Position numbers and translations under genes: made by a program. The notes below the pieces were generated by a model. The model saw only the letters and a program-made list of their open reading frames with translations, was not told the DNA's origin and ran no database searches. Source: Trichomonas vaginalis G3 (taxonomy: Eukaryota; Parabasalia; Trichomonadida; Trichomonadidae). From it: a stretch of DNA of 64,000 nt. Shown one piece after another: positions 1 through 8,656 of this stretch. Each line of letters begins with the position of its first letter. The stretch's first letter is position 1. The stretch covers positions 6,538,879 to 6,602,878 of the forward strand of contig NC_067206.1 of the NCBI RefSeq assembly GCF_026262505.1. Reading direction: 5' to 3'.

Positions 1-554
1 CTTTGACGCCAACCCATACCAGCTAATGAAGGTTGACTTGGTTTAGTTTCCAAACTAAACTTTGGTTTTGGTTTATCTTCAGTTTTTGGTTTTTCTTCTT
101 CTACCGGTTTTTCGTCACTTTTCGGTTCCTTTGACTTTACTTCACTTGCAGGAACAGTTGTGTCGTCAACATCTTCATAAATATCATATGCCATTTGTTT
201 TTGTTTTCCTTTCAACTTTTTGTGTTTGTTGTAAAGTTTAGAATATTTCGACTCTAAGTCAATGAGATGTTCTATAATGAACTGATGGTCAGTGAAGTAA
301 ACTTTTCCATCTGTTGTCTCGAAAGCTCCTTCAGACTTCAATATTTTATTTGTGAGAGTCTGTTTCTTTTTTGAGATACTTGCCGTTCCATTTTTATGAA
401 AAGTGACTTTGTAGTTAGGGTTTGTATTTCCAGACCTGGCACTTTCTATTATTGAATTTTTCTCTTCATCTGTAAGTTCTTTGACAGGTTTTGACAATGG
501 TTCTGAACTTTTTGTTTGTGGTGTCAAATCTACCGTTTCAACTTCTTCGGTCAT
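1..554 (-). CDS. Partial Maverick protein with small KDG-type domain and acidic/lysine-proline tail
   Basis: An ATG at 554 on the minus strand opens a frame with no stop through the window edge (at least 184 codons), so the gene is cut by the window. Residues about 28-68 (ending NGTASISKKKQTL) match in pattern the N-terminal parts of two proteins in the complete Maverick (23041-23468 and 20661-20906): a short helix, then Y-x-V-x4-K-(D/N)-G, then a basic K/R-rich stretch. After this comes a lysine-rich helical region and a Lys/Glu/Pro-rich tail. The leader (TTTTTTACTGAGATGAA then ATG) is the same as that of the next gene at 725. Function unknown; a DNA- or core-associated role is only a guess from the charge. 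Confidence 0.6.
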   Translation of the reverse strand, partial: MTEEVETVDLTPQTKSSEPLSKPVKELTDEEKNSIIESARSGNTNPNYKVTFHKNGTASISKKKQTLTNKILKSEGAFETTDGKVYFTDHQFIIEHLIDLESKYSKLYNKHKKLKGKQKQMAYDIYEDVDDTTVPASEVKSKEPKSDEKPVEEEKPKTEDKPKPKFSLETKPSQPSLAGMGWRQ

Positions 555-573
555 TTCATCTCAGTAAAAAATT

Positions 574-725
574 TTAGTTTGGTTTGTTTTCAACTGGTTG
601 TTGTTGTTTTTTAAGTCGGTCTAAAACTTCCTGAGGTATAGGAAGACTTGACAAACACGTTGTGTAACTGCTGGAAGCCGACAAATCCATCTTGAACCCA
701 TTTGTCTCAATGCTGTATTGTTCAT
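574..725 (-). pseudogene. Very small Maverick ORF, frameshifted
   Basis: The ATG at 725 has the same leader as the gene starting at 554 (TTTTTTACTGAGATGAA). The first codons read MNNTALRQMGSR and then run out of frame. A second frame starting MDLSASSSYTT and ending VENKPN with a stop at 574-576 looks like the continuation. The intact product would be about 50 residues. The tail is Gln- and Pro-rich. It lies between the 554 gene and the glycine-rich gene at 1146, all on the minus strand. I recognise no family. Confidence 0.35.
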
Positions 726-744
726 TTCATCTCAGTAAAAAACT

Positions 745-1146
745 TTACATTCCCCAAGTTTGAGGCGGTTGAGGTTGGTTATTGTTTACCCACTGTTGTG
801 CATGGTTATATCCTCTGTTAAAGAATCTTTCACCTTGGTCCATATAGTGTCCTGCTTGGTTATAGTAGTCATTTGCTTTGTTATAATAGTTTCCTGCTTG
901 TCTTCCTACATTGTCCATCCATCCTTGAACTTTTCCTCTTGTTTCAGGATTTGGAATAAGATTTGTTGCATCTCGTGCTACCTCCCAACCTTTCTGTACA
1001 GTTTGTATAATAGGTTGTGCTTTCTCTTTCAGTATACCTAATGTACTCAAAATCTTCCTTCCAACTCCAAATACACCTCTGGCTATTGTTCCCACTGCGG
1101 GTAAAAATCTGGATGCAACTCCTGCTAACGCGCCAAATAAACCCAT
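745..1146 (-). CDS. Small glycine/alanine-rich amphipathic protein, probable minor virion protein
   Basis: 133 residues. The N-terminus (MGLFGALAGVASRF) is a hydrophobic, glycine-rich amphipathic stretch repeated loosely to about residue 40. Then come polar helices and a Tyr/Asn/Gln-rich C-terminus with tandem YN-rich segments. Such small proteins with an amphipathic N-terminus occur among minor capsid or membrane-active proteins of adenovirus-like virions, but I see no sequence signature that proves it. Gly2 would allow N-myristoylation in principle. The ATG is 17 bp from the divergent integrase ATG at 1164, sharing one AT-rich promoter. It resembles in style the 80-residue protein at 4444-4686. 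Confidence 0.6.
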   Translation of the reverse strand: MGLFGALAGVASRFLPAVGTIARGVFGVGRKILSTLGILKEKAQPIIQTVQKGWEVARDATNLIPNPETRGKVQGWMDNVGRQAGNYYNKANDYYNQAGHYMDQGERFFNRGYNHAQQWVNNNQPQPPQTWGM

Positions 1147-1163
1147 TTCTTATGGGTTAAAAA
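1147..1163. promoter_or_regulatory. 17-bp bidirectional Maverick promoter
   Basis: The whole space between the divergent start codons at 1146 (minus) and 1164 (plus) is TTCTTATGGGTTAAAAA. Read from either side it gives an A/T-run motif ending next to the ATG. Equivalent 16-18 bp gaps occur at 3572, 37080 and 40032. Promoter function is inferred from this recurrence. Confidence 0.5.
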
Positions 1164-2125
1164 ATGACGAATCCAAACAAGGACCCCTATGTTTCTAAAG
1201 CGACAAAGAAAGCACTCATGGTAAAAATCTTTAGTTCAACACCAAATGCTTGGTTTATGGATATCTTGGAAACATTCCGAGAGTTAGAACAGATGGACCA
1301 CCATACTGGCTAATATTTGTCGGTCAAAACACAAGATACTGTGAAGCCATACCATTACAGTCCAAAAATATTTTAGATATCTTAGCAGCTTTGACAATAT
1401 TCGTTGACAAATACCATCCAACAAAACTGACATCTGACTGTGAAAGTTCTTTCAAATCAGACGATGTAAAAAACTATCTGCGTTCAAAAAATGTAAACCA
1501 ATATTTCATTGTCGACCAAAACCATTCTGCTCTTGGTGTCATTGACGGTTGTATAAAAATGTTAAGAGACTTAAACCAACCACAAGGTGGTGAAGCAAAT
1601 GAAATGTCATATGACGACAAGTATAGACACTTCTCCATGGCAAAGATGAGACAAGTTTTAAATATTTACAATAGCCGTAAACAAAAAAGGTTTGGGAAAC
1701 CACTCCCCCGAAGAAATGAAAAACAACCCTGACTTAGAGAAAGACTATATATTTAATAATTTAGTCAAAAGAGACAAACAAGAAAGAATGCCGGGCTTCA
1801 AACTTCAGAAAGGTGACAAAGTAAAAATAGAAATACCTAAACGCGACCCATATGAAAATACTATTGACTATGACAAACAATGGCAACCCGACAGGTACTC
1901 ACGTTCGTGTTCGTAAAAATAGAAGAAAGTATACAAGAGAATATTTATGAATTTTAGGCAAACATGGCAAAATGTACACACTGCAAGCAGAAGATAAAAC
2001 TACTATTGTCAGACCTCGTTTCAAAACTTGTCAAAGTTCAAGGTGGTATACTTTCAAAGACAGTTCCTAACAAATATAAGACAACTCCTGACGAATATGC
2101 TAAAGAAGTTGAAAATGACGACTAA
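1164..2125 (+). pseudogene. Maverick retroviral-type integrase (rve), frameshifted
   Basis: Pieces in several frames make one integrase. The start is MTNPNKDPYVSK (1164). A frame change near 1270 leads to the rve core in the open frame to 1732: VGQNTRYCEAIPL, then LTSDCESSF carrying the second catalytic Asp, then QNHSALGVIDGCIKMLRDL. A further frame change near 1695 gives the C-terminal part (SPEEM, KGDKVKIEIP), and the last frame ends VENDD with a stop at 2123-2125. The position expected for the catalytic Glu (usually V-I-E before the R-x-L-R-D segment) reads Asp. Integrases insert Polintons into the host genome. The stop overlaps the convergent fibre stop at 2122. Confidence 0.75.
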
Positions 2126-3571
2126 GCATTTCTATACCATGCGTAAACTGTCATGTAAGGTGGCATGTAGTCTTTACTTTGTCCTGTTGTTTGCGTATAC
2201 CCTGAAACGCGATGTGTATGGTTTCCATCTCCCTGAGTGTTACCCCAGAAACAATTTATAGCAAACTGAACGTTGTCTTTAACATCATATCCTTTACCTT
2301 TTGTCATTGCTGACCAATTCCAATATCTATGACTATGCCAACCTGCTTGAGATGTACTTAAATCTATGTAGTGACTGTGTGCAGGTAAGTTTTCACCTGA
2401 AATCGTTTTACTTCCACCTGTTTCCTTTGAAGAGTTTGCACAATACAAAAACCTGTCGACTATTTGAGTCCAAGTTCCAAAACCAAGTACTACTTCTGGT
2501 CTGGTAGAGTTCATTGACGTATAAATAGAGCCTATAGGATATAATGTTTGAAGTATTTCTGTCTTTAATGTTTGAAGCTCTGTTTTGTCAGCCTTCTTAT
2601 CTAACATTGCTGGTAGTTCATATGCTTCAAAGTTTCTGGCATGACTTTCAATGTTCCTGCAACTGTTATCTAAATTTTTAGTGTATCTTTTACGCTTGTA
2701 CTTGGATTCTCTAAAGGTGCACTTGAACCAAGGTCAAAGTTCAATATTATGTCGTCTGCTGTAAAAGTTGTAAAACTTGTATGTGTATGAGTCTTATTTG
2801 CTTTCTTCTCTAACTCATCGTTAACATAAGTTTTATCTGCTTTAAGGTCTAAACATCCTGAAACCCATCCTGTATCGGCTTTAGTTTTTAAAATCTTCGA
2901 TGTCCGTTCATGGTACCAGTCAACCCTTTCTATAATTTCGTTATCCTTTTCATCCACATATTCCTTATCCGCCTTCTTCACTAACACACTAGCCACCCAT
3001 TCCTTATCTGCTTTCTTTTCAAGGCTAACGTTTAAGTCTGTTATTTCAGATATAGAATGTGTATGTCCAACGTCACTTTTCCTGTTTAAGGTTTCTTGTA
3101 AGTTTGTAATATTTGCAATGGTATGTGTATGAGTCTTTTTAGAATATTCGTTTTCAGCTCTCGTCACTTCACTTGACATTTTATTGTCAACATATGTTTT
3201 GTCTGCTAGTTCAGGATGAGTATGTTCTTTGTTGCATAAGCTTTGTTAGCTCTTTCTTCTTCTTTTGCTATTGCATCGTCTACATATTCTTTGTCAGCTT
3301 TGTTGCCAACATCTGCTTTCAAAAGAAGTTCATTTATAGGTTTCTCGTTTAAAGTTCCTTTTGTTGGATTTATACAGACAGTATGGTTCTTCTTGTCTTG
3401 AAACAGAAACTCATCTGTCATTGGGTTTAATGTCAGTTTTAAGTTTCCTTCTTTCAATGACTCAGATATCTTAGAATAGTTTGAAAAGTTTGTTGTGTTC
3501 TTATTTAGAGCTTGTATAATGAGTTGTCGGTTGTGTTGTATTTCTCTCATAGACGCTGTTTCATTTGACAT
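2122..3571 (-). pseudogene. Fibre protein with phage tail-collar-type tip (Maverick 1), frameshifted
   Basis: Three open segments (3571-3206, 3179-2670, 2607-2122) belong to one fibre. The N-terminus starts MSNETASMREIQHNR. The shaft is built of repeated K-A-D-K-x-Y/H-V-D and T-H-T-H modules. The tip has PIGSIYTSMNST, FGTW, LPAHSH and a terminal MPPYMTVYAW, the pattern of phage tail-collar/receptor-binding domains. The tip and part of the shaft (SSAPLENPSTSVKDTL) are nearly the same as in the fibre at 33931-37079, but the N-terminal anchor differs and there is no collagen stalk. Frame breaks lie near 3190 and 2630. A virion attachment role is inferred from the family and from the adjacent penton-like gene. 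Confidence 0.7.
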
Positions 3572-3589
3572 TTTTATTATAGATAAAAT
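3572..3589. promoter_or_regulatory. 18-bp bidirectional Maverick promoter between fibre and penton-like gene
   Basis: TTTTATTATAGATAAAAT fills the gap between divergent ATGs at 3571 and 3590. It is nearly symmetric: TTTTAT at one end and ATAAAA at the other, so each strand presents the same motif to its gene. Inferred from recurrence in both Mavericks. Confidence 0.55.
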
Positions 3590-4439
3590 ATGCTTTCAAT
3601 AGAAAAAGAAAATTCTAGAGTTGCTACAACTAAACCATTAGATGAACTTTTTACGAATGTCGGTCAAAAGTTTGAGACAGAGACCGTAAAGCATGAAGGC
3701 TATCGTTTTGACTACCCGTTAAGATGGTTAAGAGACCCATCCGTCACAAAAGCTATTGGCTTTCGTAGAATGAAGTTCATTCAGAAGCCATACATGGTTT
3801 CCCATTTACGGTCGGTTTTGAAGTTCGATACTATAACAAAGAAAAACGTATGTATGAGAAATTTGAACAGGGAAAACTTTTACAAGTGAATTTGCTTGTA
3901 AACTTAGAAACAACTCTTCAAGCTTTTCAAGAAAAAATAAACGATATCTATATCGAATATGCAAAGCAGTATAACATTGACGAAGGAGAGTACCATCTCG
4001 ATATTATATATGACAGGAAAAATGCAACTGTTAAAAAATCAATAGAATAGAAGACCTTGGAGAAAACGTTTATATTTCTACAAAATATAACAACTTGGCA
4101 TGGTATAGATTTTTGAGGATGTTAAATCAGCCTGCAGCATATCCAGTACACCCGGACTTTTATGAAGTCGAAAACCCTAATGGAACATATGAAAATGTTT
4201 TCGACTCAGATGCTATTATAGTTCATGCTTCATTTTCTGGTGCACAAAACTCTTTTTTATGCTTGGCAAATGACTTTTACGAAAAACCTACAAAGCTATA
4301 TGAACCACCGAGTGGAAGTATTTCAGACTTTCAAGTATGGTTTACAACAGATGGAAGAAAGAGAATAATTCCATTATACCATGCGTTTTACTTAGAACTT
4401 AGTTTCATATACAACTACTATCGAACGGTAAAAATATAA
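3590..4439 (+). pseudogene. Penton-like minor capsid protein, frameshifted
   Basis: Open pieces 3590-3889, 3850-4050 and 4095-4439 form one gene broken near 3800 and 4035. Residues about 39-61 contain FDYPLRWLRDPSVTKAIGFR, matching the pattern [FY]-x-[FY]-P-x2-W-x(5-8)-K-x-I-x-[RI] seen in the two proteins at 23787 and 40048 of the complete Maverick. The middle has LQAFQEKINDIY, paralleling LQCMISFNEMFEKKF at 23787. The order motif, 30-60 residue spacer, helix and long beta-rich C-terminus is shared. Identity as a single-jelly-roll penton is inference from length (about 280 residues) and from position beside the fibre gene. Confidence 0.55.
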
Positions 4440-4443
4440 TTTT

Positions 4444-4686
4444 TTAATACGGTTGAGGTGTTGGATTTGGTTGCCAACTAGACTGTGGTGCAGGTTCAGG
4501 CTGTTGTATAACAGGAGCTTGTTCTTCTGGTTCAGGGTCTTTAGGTATAATACCAACGAACTGACCTACTCTTTTACCAATATTTTTGACTCCGTTCCAA
4601 ATTCCTCTTCCTACGGTTTTTATTCCATTCCATATACCTCTTCCAACATTTCGAAAGAAGTTTCCAATACTACTGAAGAAACCCAT
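4444..4686 (-). CDS. 80-residue amphipathic, proline-tailed virion-type protein
   Basis: The N-terminal half holds duplicated V-G-R-G-I-W-N-G-(I/V)-K units after MGFFSSIGNFF, giving a basic, glycine-rich amphipathic helix. The C-terminal half is Pro/Gln-rich (PAPQSSWQPNPTPQPY). Gly2 with Ser6 fits an N-myristoylation pattern. The ATG follows ATTTTTACATATAGTAAA, the Maverick-type leader. It is one of a run of small minus-strand genes (4686, 5067, 5222) that includes the methyltransferase. Function is unknown; a membrane-active or minor capsid role is a guess. Confidence 0.6.
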   Translation of the reverse strand: MGFFSSIGNFFRNVGRGIWNGIKTVGRGIWNGVKNIGKRVGQFVGIIPKDPEPEEQAPVIQQPEPAPQSSWQPNPTPQPY

Positions 4687-4704
4687 TTTACTATATGTAA
4701 AAAT

Positions 4705-5067
4705 CTAATGTCCGCCTAGTCTCTTACGTTTCCTTCTGAGTTCCATAGCATTTTTTAACTGGAGCTCATACATTCTATTTCTCCTCTGGTAGAAAACATA
4801 TTCTGGGTCAACTCCTGTGTTCGCGTCATCTGCATAGAGTTGTTTATATCCCACTTCAGGGTTTGTATAAAACTCTTTCCATCTCATATTTGCATACCAT
4901 GGTGGCAAACCTAACGCAGCGTCATTTGACATGGCAGTTTGCATTTGTACATCTGTTGGCACTTGACCATAGTTTGCCATTGCAGTTTGTATTCTAACTT
5001 CATTTGGAATATTCTCTGGGTTTGGTTGTCCAGGTTGCTGTGCATTCGCTAAGTTCTGTGCGTCCAT
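4705..5067 (-). CDS. 120-residue Maverick protein with internal duplication
   Basis: The N-terminal third is Gln/Asn/Pro-rich and contains a tandem duplication: PNEVRIQTAMANYGQ followed by PTDVQMQTAMSND. The middle has PPWYANMRWKEFYTNPE. The C-terminus is strongly basic (MELRRKRKRLGGH). The leader TTTTTATCTAATATTAA directly before the ATG is one of the clearest examples of the Maverick promoter motif. I recognise no family; the basic tail could bind DNA. Confidence 0.6.
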   Translation of the reverse strand: MDAQNLANAQQPGQPNPENIPNEVRIQTAMANYGQVPTDVQMQTAMSNDAALGLPPWYANMRWKEFYTNPEVGYKQLYADDANTGVDPEYVFYQRRNRMYELQLKNAMELRRKRKRLGGH

Positions 5068-5090
5068 TTAATATTAGATAAAAATATCTC

Positions 5091-5222
5091 TTACGAGTAC
5101 ATATGCTGAACATTTGCAGGCAATGGTTCATCTTCATATTCTCTATATCTTTCTGCCACGTCAAATAAGTAAATGACACAATGGAAAAAACCTAAAACAA
5201 GTAGTCCTATTTCAAACCACAT
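5091..5222 (-). CDS. 43-residue single-pass membrane protein overlapping the methyltransferase end
   Basis: An ATG at 5222 opens 43 codons to a TAA at 5091-5093. The N-terminal part (IGLLVLGFFHCVIYLF) is one hydrophobic segment and the rest is acidic and polar (RYREYEDEPL). The start lies 16 nt inside the end of the upstream methyltransferase frame (stop at 5207). An ATTTTACTAGTAAGTAA leader is embedded in that coding sequence, so promoter and upstream coding overlap. Small membrane proteins are common in Polinton-like viruses; the specific role is unknown. Confidence 0.5.
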   Translation of the reverse strand: MWFEIGLLVLGFFHCVIYLFDVAERYREYEDEPLPANVQHMYS

Positions 5223-6023
5223 TTACTTACTAGTAAAATTTCTTTGTTATGACACTTTCTCCGGTTTATAGGACCTCTCTCATATTCTATCTTGTCATAT
5301 CTAAACTCATAGGCATGTATGTCCTCTAACCATCTCATAACGGTTTCCAAACCACTTTTATCGGATGTAAAGTAAAAGCATGGACAGTTATGTAAAACGT
5401 CTAAAGTTTCTAAAGAGTCTCTCAAAGTCCAGTCTACTTGGTATTGAAAATCCCATGTGTTATAGAACGCGGGTCCACTATAAAGAAAATATTTTCCTTG
5501 TCTTTATATTTTTCATACAACTCTGTCCAACGACATCTCACAAACTCTATACCCTCAATATATTTTTCTATGTCCTCTTTGAAAACATTTGTATAGTTAA
5601 GATATAAAACATTTGACATAAGTGTTTCAATGTCATGAACTCTTATAGAACCACTATATAATAGTCTAGCAGATATACTATCCCAGTCTATATATTCTGC
5701 TTTTTTCAAAACCTCTCTCACAATATTTTTGTTATCTAATGGTATACGTTCCATCTTGCCTATAGGTATCTTTTCTTTTAACTCTTTCAATATTTTGTTA
5801 GTGTCTGGTATATGTTTGAGGCGGTCCATATAGTTGTCGAAGTCATTGCATATAATCTTTGAGTCTGGAAATATTGTATGGCACAAATGGGATATATAGA
5901 AACTTCCACCGAACAAATCTACAAATGTTAGACCATTCGGTAGTTTCTTAAGTTCTCTCAATAGAATATCTTTACATCTACTCTTATTTCCAAAGAAGGT
6001 AACGGTGGTTTTGTAAAATTCAT
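5207..6023 (-). pseudogene. D12-class (Dam-type) DNA adenine methyltransferase, frameshifted
   Basis: The most probable start is ATG 6023 (MNFTKPPLP), preceded by TTTTTTATTATTATATAA. A frame change at about 6001 leads to FFGNKSRCKD, then VDLFGGSF (SAM-binding motif I) and CNDFDNYMDRL. The next segment ends at a DP dipeptide near 5467, exactly where D12 enzymes have the catalytic DPPY-type motif. There the frame breaks again, and the C-terminal part continues 5425-5207 (NCPCFYFTSDKSG, NKEILLVSK). These enzymes make N6-methyladenine using SAM. The break in the catalytic motif makes this copy inactive unless it is a sequencing error. Confidence 0.75.
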
Positions 6024-6174
6024 TTATATAATAATAAAAAATGTTTTTTCCTGAAAAGTGACAGAAAAGGCTTCTCAAAGTATACTTCCTTGGAACGCCT
6101 GTAACTTTTCCTGTAGCGACGATAGACCCTTACTTGTCCGGACAAAGTTATACTAAACATCTTCAGGGCTAGAG

Positions 6175-6187
6175 GGCACGAAGTGCC
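6175..6187. repeat. GC-rich hairpin at the Maverick 1 edge
   Basis: GGCACGAAGTGCC forms a 5-bp stem with a GAA loop in AT-rich DNA. It resembles one arm of the double hairpins in Maverick 2 (for example 41040-41064). The second arm here is weak (GG-AGG-CC within GGAGGCCCC). Confidence 0.5.
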
Positions 6188-6191
6188 TGGA

Positions 6192-6241
6192 GGCCCCACT
6201 ACCTTTTTTTTTTTTTTTTTGCCCCACTACCTTTTTTTTTT
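6192..6241. repeat. Duplicated GCCCCACTACC-polyT block
   Basis: GCCCCACTACC followed by a long T run occurs twice in tandem, the first T run being longer. It lies at the junction between Maverick 1 and host DNA. It could mark a transposon end, slippage, or an assembly artefact. Confidence 0.5.
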
Positions 6242-6335
6242 TGATAGTATTTGTATTATAGTACTTTGATACACAATAATTTCTAAAAATCAATTTCTAA
6301 CGGTATTCAATTTCATTTGAATTTTTTACAATATA

Positions 6336-6908
6336 ATGGATAGGCTTTTGCCGTCTGGAGAGTCTCCAAAAGCAAATATGCTTGGCAGTAAAAGCAAGTT
6401 TACTCCTCAAGAAGATGAAAGACTGAGATATTTTGTTGAAAAAGCTGTACCAAAATTAACCTGGAAAGAGATTTCCATCTTAATGAGAACCCGTTCCCCT
6501 CGACAATGTAGGGAAAGATACCAAAATTATTTAAGCTCGAAAGTTAGCCATAATGACTTCTCTAATGATGAAGATCAGCAAATCCTTAGACTTTTTAATG
6601 AACATGGAAAGAAATGGAATATAATAGCACAATATTTACCTGGAAGGACAGGTAATGCTGTTAGAAATAGATGGCAATGGCTTGTCAAAAAACAAAAAAT
6701 AAATGTAAGTGATGCGTCTTCACCAATAATGCACGCAATTGACATTAGATCGGCCCCTAGTAATTCCACTATACCTGCAACAAGTCAGCCTCAAAACTCT
6801 AACTTCAAGACGTACGAAGAATTTTTCTACAACTTTGGACTGTTTAATCAAGGAAAAAATTCGGCTATTTTTGAAAACGACGAAGACCAGGGTATATTTG
6901 TATCTTGA
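6336..6908 (+). CDS. Myb-like R2R3 DNA-binding protein
   Basis: 190 residues. Two SANT/Myb repeats lie at about 21-70 (FTPQEDERLRYFV, WKEISILM, RQCRERYQNYL) and 74-120 (DFSNDEDQQILRLFNEHG, WNIIAQYLPGRTGNAVRNRW). The first and third tryptophan-type positions are partly replaced by Phe, as is common in trichomonad Mybs. The tail is Ser/Pro/Asn-rich and acidic at the end. Such proteins bind promoter DNA and regulate transcription. An initiator-like TCATTTG lies at 6313, 23 nt before the ATG. The frame is intact, unlike the related gene at 56990-57518. Confidence 0.85.
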   Translation: MDRLLPSGESPKANMLGSKSKFTPQEDERLRYFVEKAVPKLTWKEISILMRTRSPRQCRERYQNYLSSKVSHNDFSNDEDQQILRLFNEHGKKWNIIAQYLPGRTGNAVRNRWQWLVKKQKINVSDASSPIMHAIDIRSAPSNSTIPATSQPQNSNFKTYEEFFYNFGLFNQGKNSAIFENDEDQGIFVS

Positions 6909-7724
6909 TTTTCCTTTTGCTATTTTACGGATTTTTTTTTTGGAATTTGCATCCAATCTAATTATGAATATTACCGATTCATTACAAAGCAAAATCATTA
7001 GCTTTTTAGATCAAAATTTCCTTGATATCAGTATTTGATTTGAAAGTAACAATTTTATTGATTTTTGTAAGTATTATCTCGATGTTTGTTTGATAAATAT
7101 TTTAAATACTATGTTATTTTATGATATACTTACTTTTTTCAAAAATATCTTTTTATATTGAAGCTTGAATTGTGCACATTTATTTGAACTGATAATATCT
7201 TGTATAATAGCTACTGATTTCTGCTTGCAAATGATACTTTTCAATAAATTCAATATTTATTTAAACAAATATTGCTGAGAGAATACTAATGTAGCCCCAG
7301 AACACTAAATTACTTTTTTACAGATGGGATATAAAATTCCTTCTAAATTGAAATAATTTTGAATAATTTTATTTTGAATATGTAAAAAAAAAACTAAAAT
7401 TATATATTAGTAAGGATGTCGGAACTGCCAAAAGCGCAAATTTTGTTCATCACGAATTGCCAAGCTTGGCAATTCTTAGATGAGCGAAGTTTTGAAAAAA
7501 AAATAGTAAATTTTGCATTATTTAAGTCTGAAAGAAGCAATAGAATGCTATATTTTAGTTTCTATATATTTTTGAAATAAAATGGTGGCATTATTGATGA
7601 TTTTGAGAAATTTGATATTTGAAATTGAATCATTTGATATTTTTGCCGAAGGATTTATGTTTTTTGTGATGTTGTGTATTAGGTTATAGCGAAACTAGAG
7701 ATACTCAATGTAAACTCTTTTTAA

Positions 7725-7839
7725 AATAACGTACAATTGCCAAGGCAATTTTGGTTTTGGCAATTGTACGTTATTTTTTTTTCGCAGTGATTTGAGTGAA
7801 TTGCCAAACCTTAAACTTTCTTGGCAATTGTACGTTATT
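7725..7839. repeat. 19-bp perfect inverted repeat plus a third copy
   Basis: AATAACGTACAATTGCCAA (7725-7743) is followed by its exact reverse complement at 7757-7775, and the reverse-complement form occurs again at 7821-7839. The 13-nt loop itself contains GGCAATTTTGG. This could be a small non-autonomous element end or a cruciform. No target duplication was identified. Confidence 0.6.
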
Positions 7840-8362
7840 GAGAATTGCCCAATTACCATAAGCTACAAGAAAGCTGAAACAATGACACTGAAACATATTT
7901 AACTACACGGAAAATCAAATCAGACTCATTTATTAAAAATGCAATATATTTATACTTATTGTTTCGTTTAATCAACATGAATTTAAGACTAAATTCTTTC
8001 TTACATCTGAGGTGGCCTTCTTACATGAATTATTATGTAAATTTTTGATTATTTTGGAATAATATTAATCATTTGAACTGTTTTGTGGAGTTCTTTTGTG
8101 AATATGATACATTTGTTGAACTAATATTCAATTCTCAATAAGATAATGCATTTCTGTTATTATATTTCGAATAATTTTTTAAAATAATTTTTTTAACCGC
8201 TCACAAAATATAGCAGAGGACTCTCATCAAAATGAACAGAGTGTGATTTATTTTTCACATAGAAATTAAAATACAATATAATTAAAAATAAAATGAAGAA
8301 AAAGGAGAAAAAAATAGGTCCTAAAACCAAATACTAATAACTATGATATATGTATCTTATTG

Positions 8363-8397
8363 GGCGAAATTGGCGCCCTTCGGACGCCAATTTCGCC
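8363..8397. repeat. GC-rich 13-bp hairpin
   Basis: GGCGAAATTGGCG, then a 9-nt loop CCCTTCGGA, then CGCCAATTTCGCC. The stem is perfect and stands out in very AT-rich DNA. It lies in the 3' intergenic space downstream of the minus-strand gene at 8657-10048. Confidence 0.6.
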
Positions 8398-8656
8398 GGA
8401 AATTTTTTAAGAATTGCCAAAATGACCTCAGAATTGCCAAGTCTGCATCCTTAATATTGGATTTTGATTTCTGTGAACAACAAAACTTATGTAAAACCGC
8501 AATTGATACAAATATAAACATATTATTTATACAAACAAAAAATTGCAAATAAAATCAAAATAGAAATAGAAAAGTAAGTAATTCATTATTTCTACAATGA
8601 AGTTCCCACTCATCTTATTATAAATAGATATTCAGATTAGATCTTCTGCTGAATTA

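Larger units (their letters stand above)
1..6195. mobile_element. Partial, decayed Maverick/Polinton element (Maverick 1)
   Basis: The segment carries a Maverick-type gene set: integrase, fibre, penton-like capsid protein, small glycine-rich virion-type proteins and an adenine methyltransferase. The fibre and the penton-like gene have clear homologues in the complete Maverick at 19980-42297. Genes start just after a TTTTTA-type motif as in that element. The left end lies outside the window. The right end is not resolved: Maverick genes stop at the methyltransferase start (6023) and host sequence begins before the Myb gene at 6336. A GC-rich hairpin (6175-6187) and a duplicated GCCCCACTACC-polyT block (about 6192-6241) sit between. 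The 6195 boundary is therefore approximate. Many frameshifts show decay. Confidence 0.8.
6909..8656. other. Intergenic region with short inverted repeats
   Basis: About 1.75 kb with no convincing gene. It holds copies of a short AATTGCCAA-type word (7457-7476, 7725-7839, 8411-8440) and a GC-rich hairpin at 8363-8397. Small open frames (for example 8343-8552) are spurious; they run through the hairpin. Confidence 0.6.

Noticed and set aside
2980-2990. ACTAACACACT resembling the trichomonad intron branch/3' splice motif
   Set aside because: It lies inside the minus-strand fibre coding sequence, lacks the final AG context on a matching transcript, and has no GTATGT partner.
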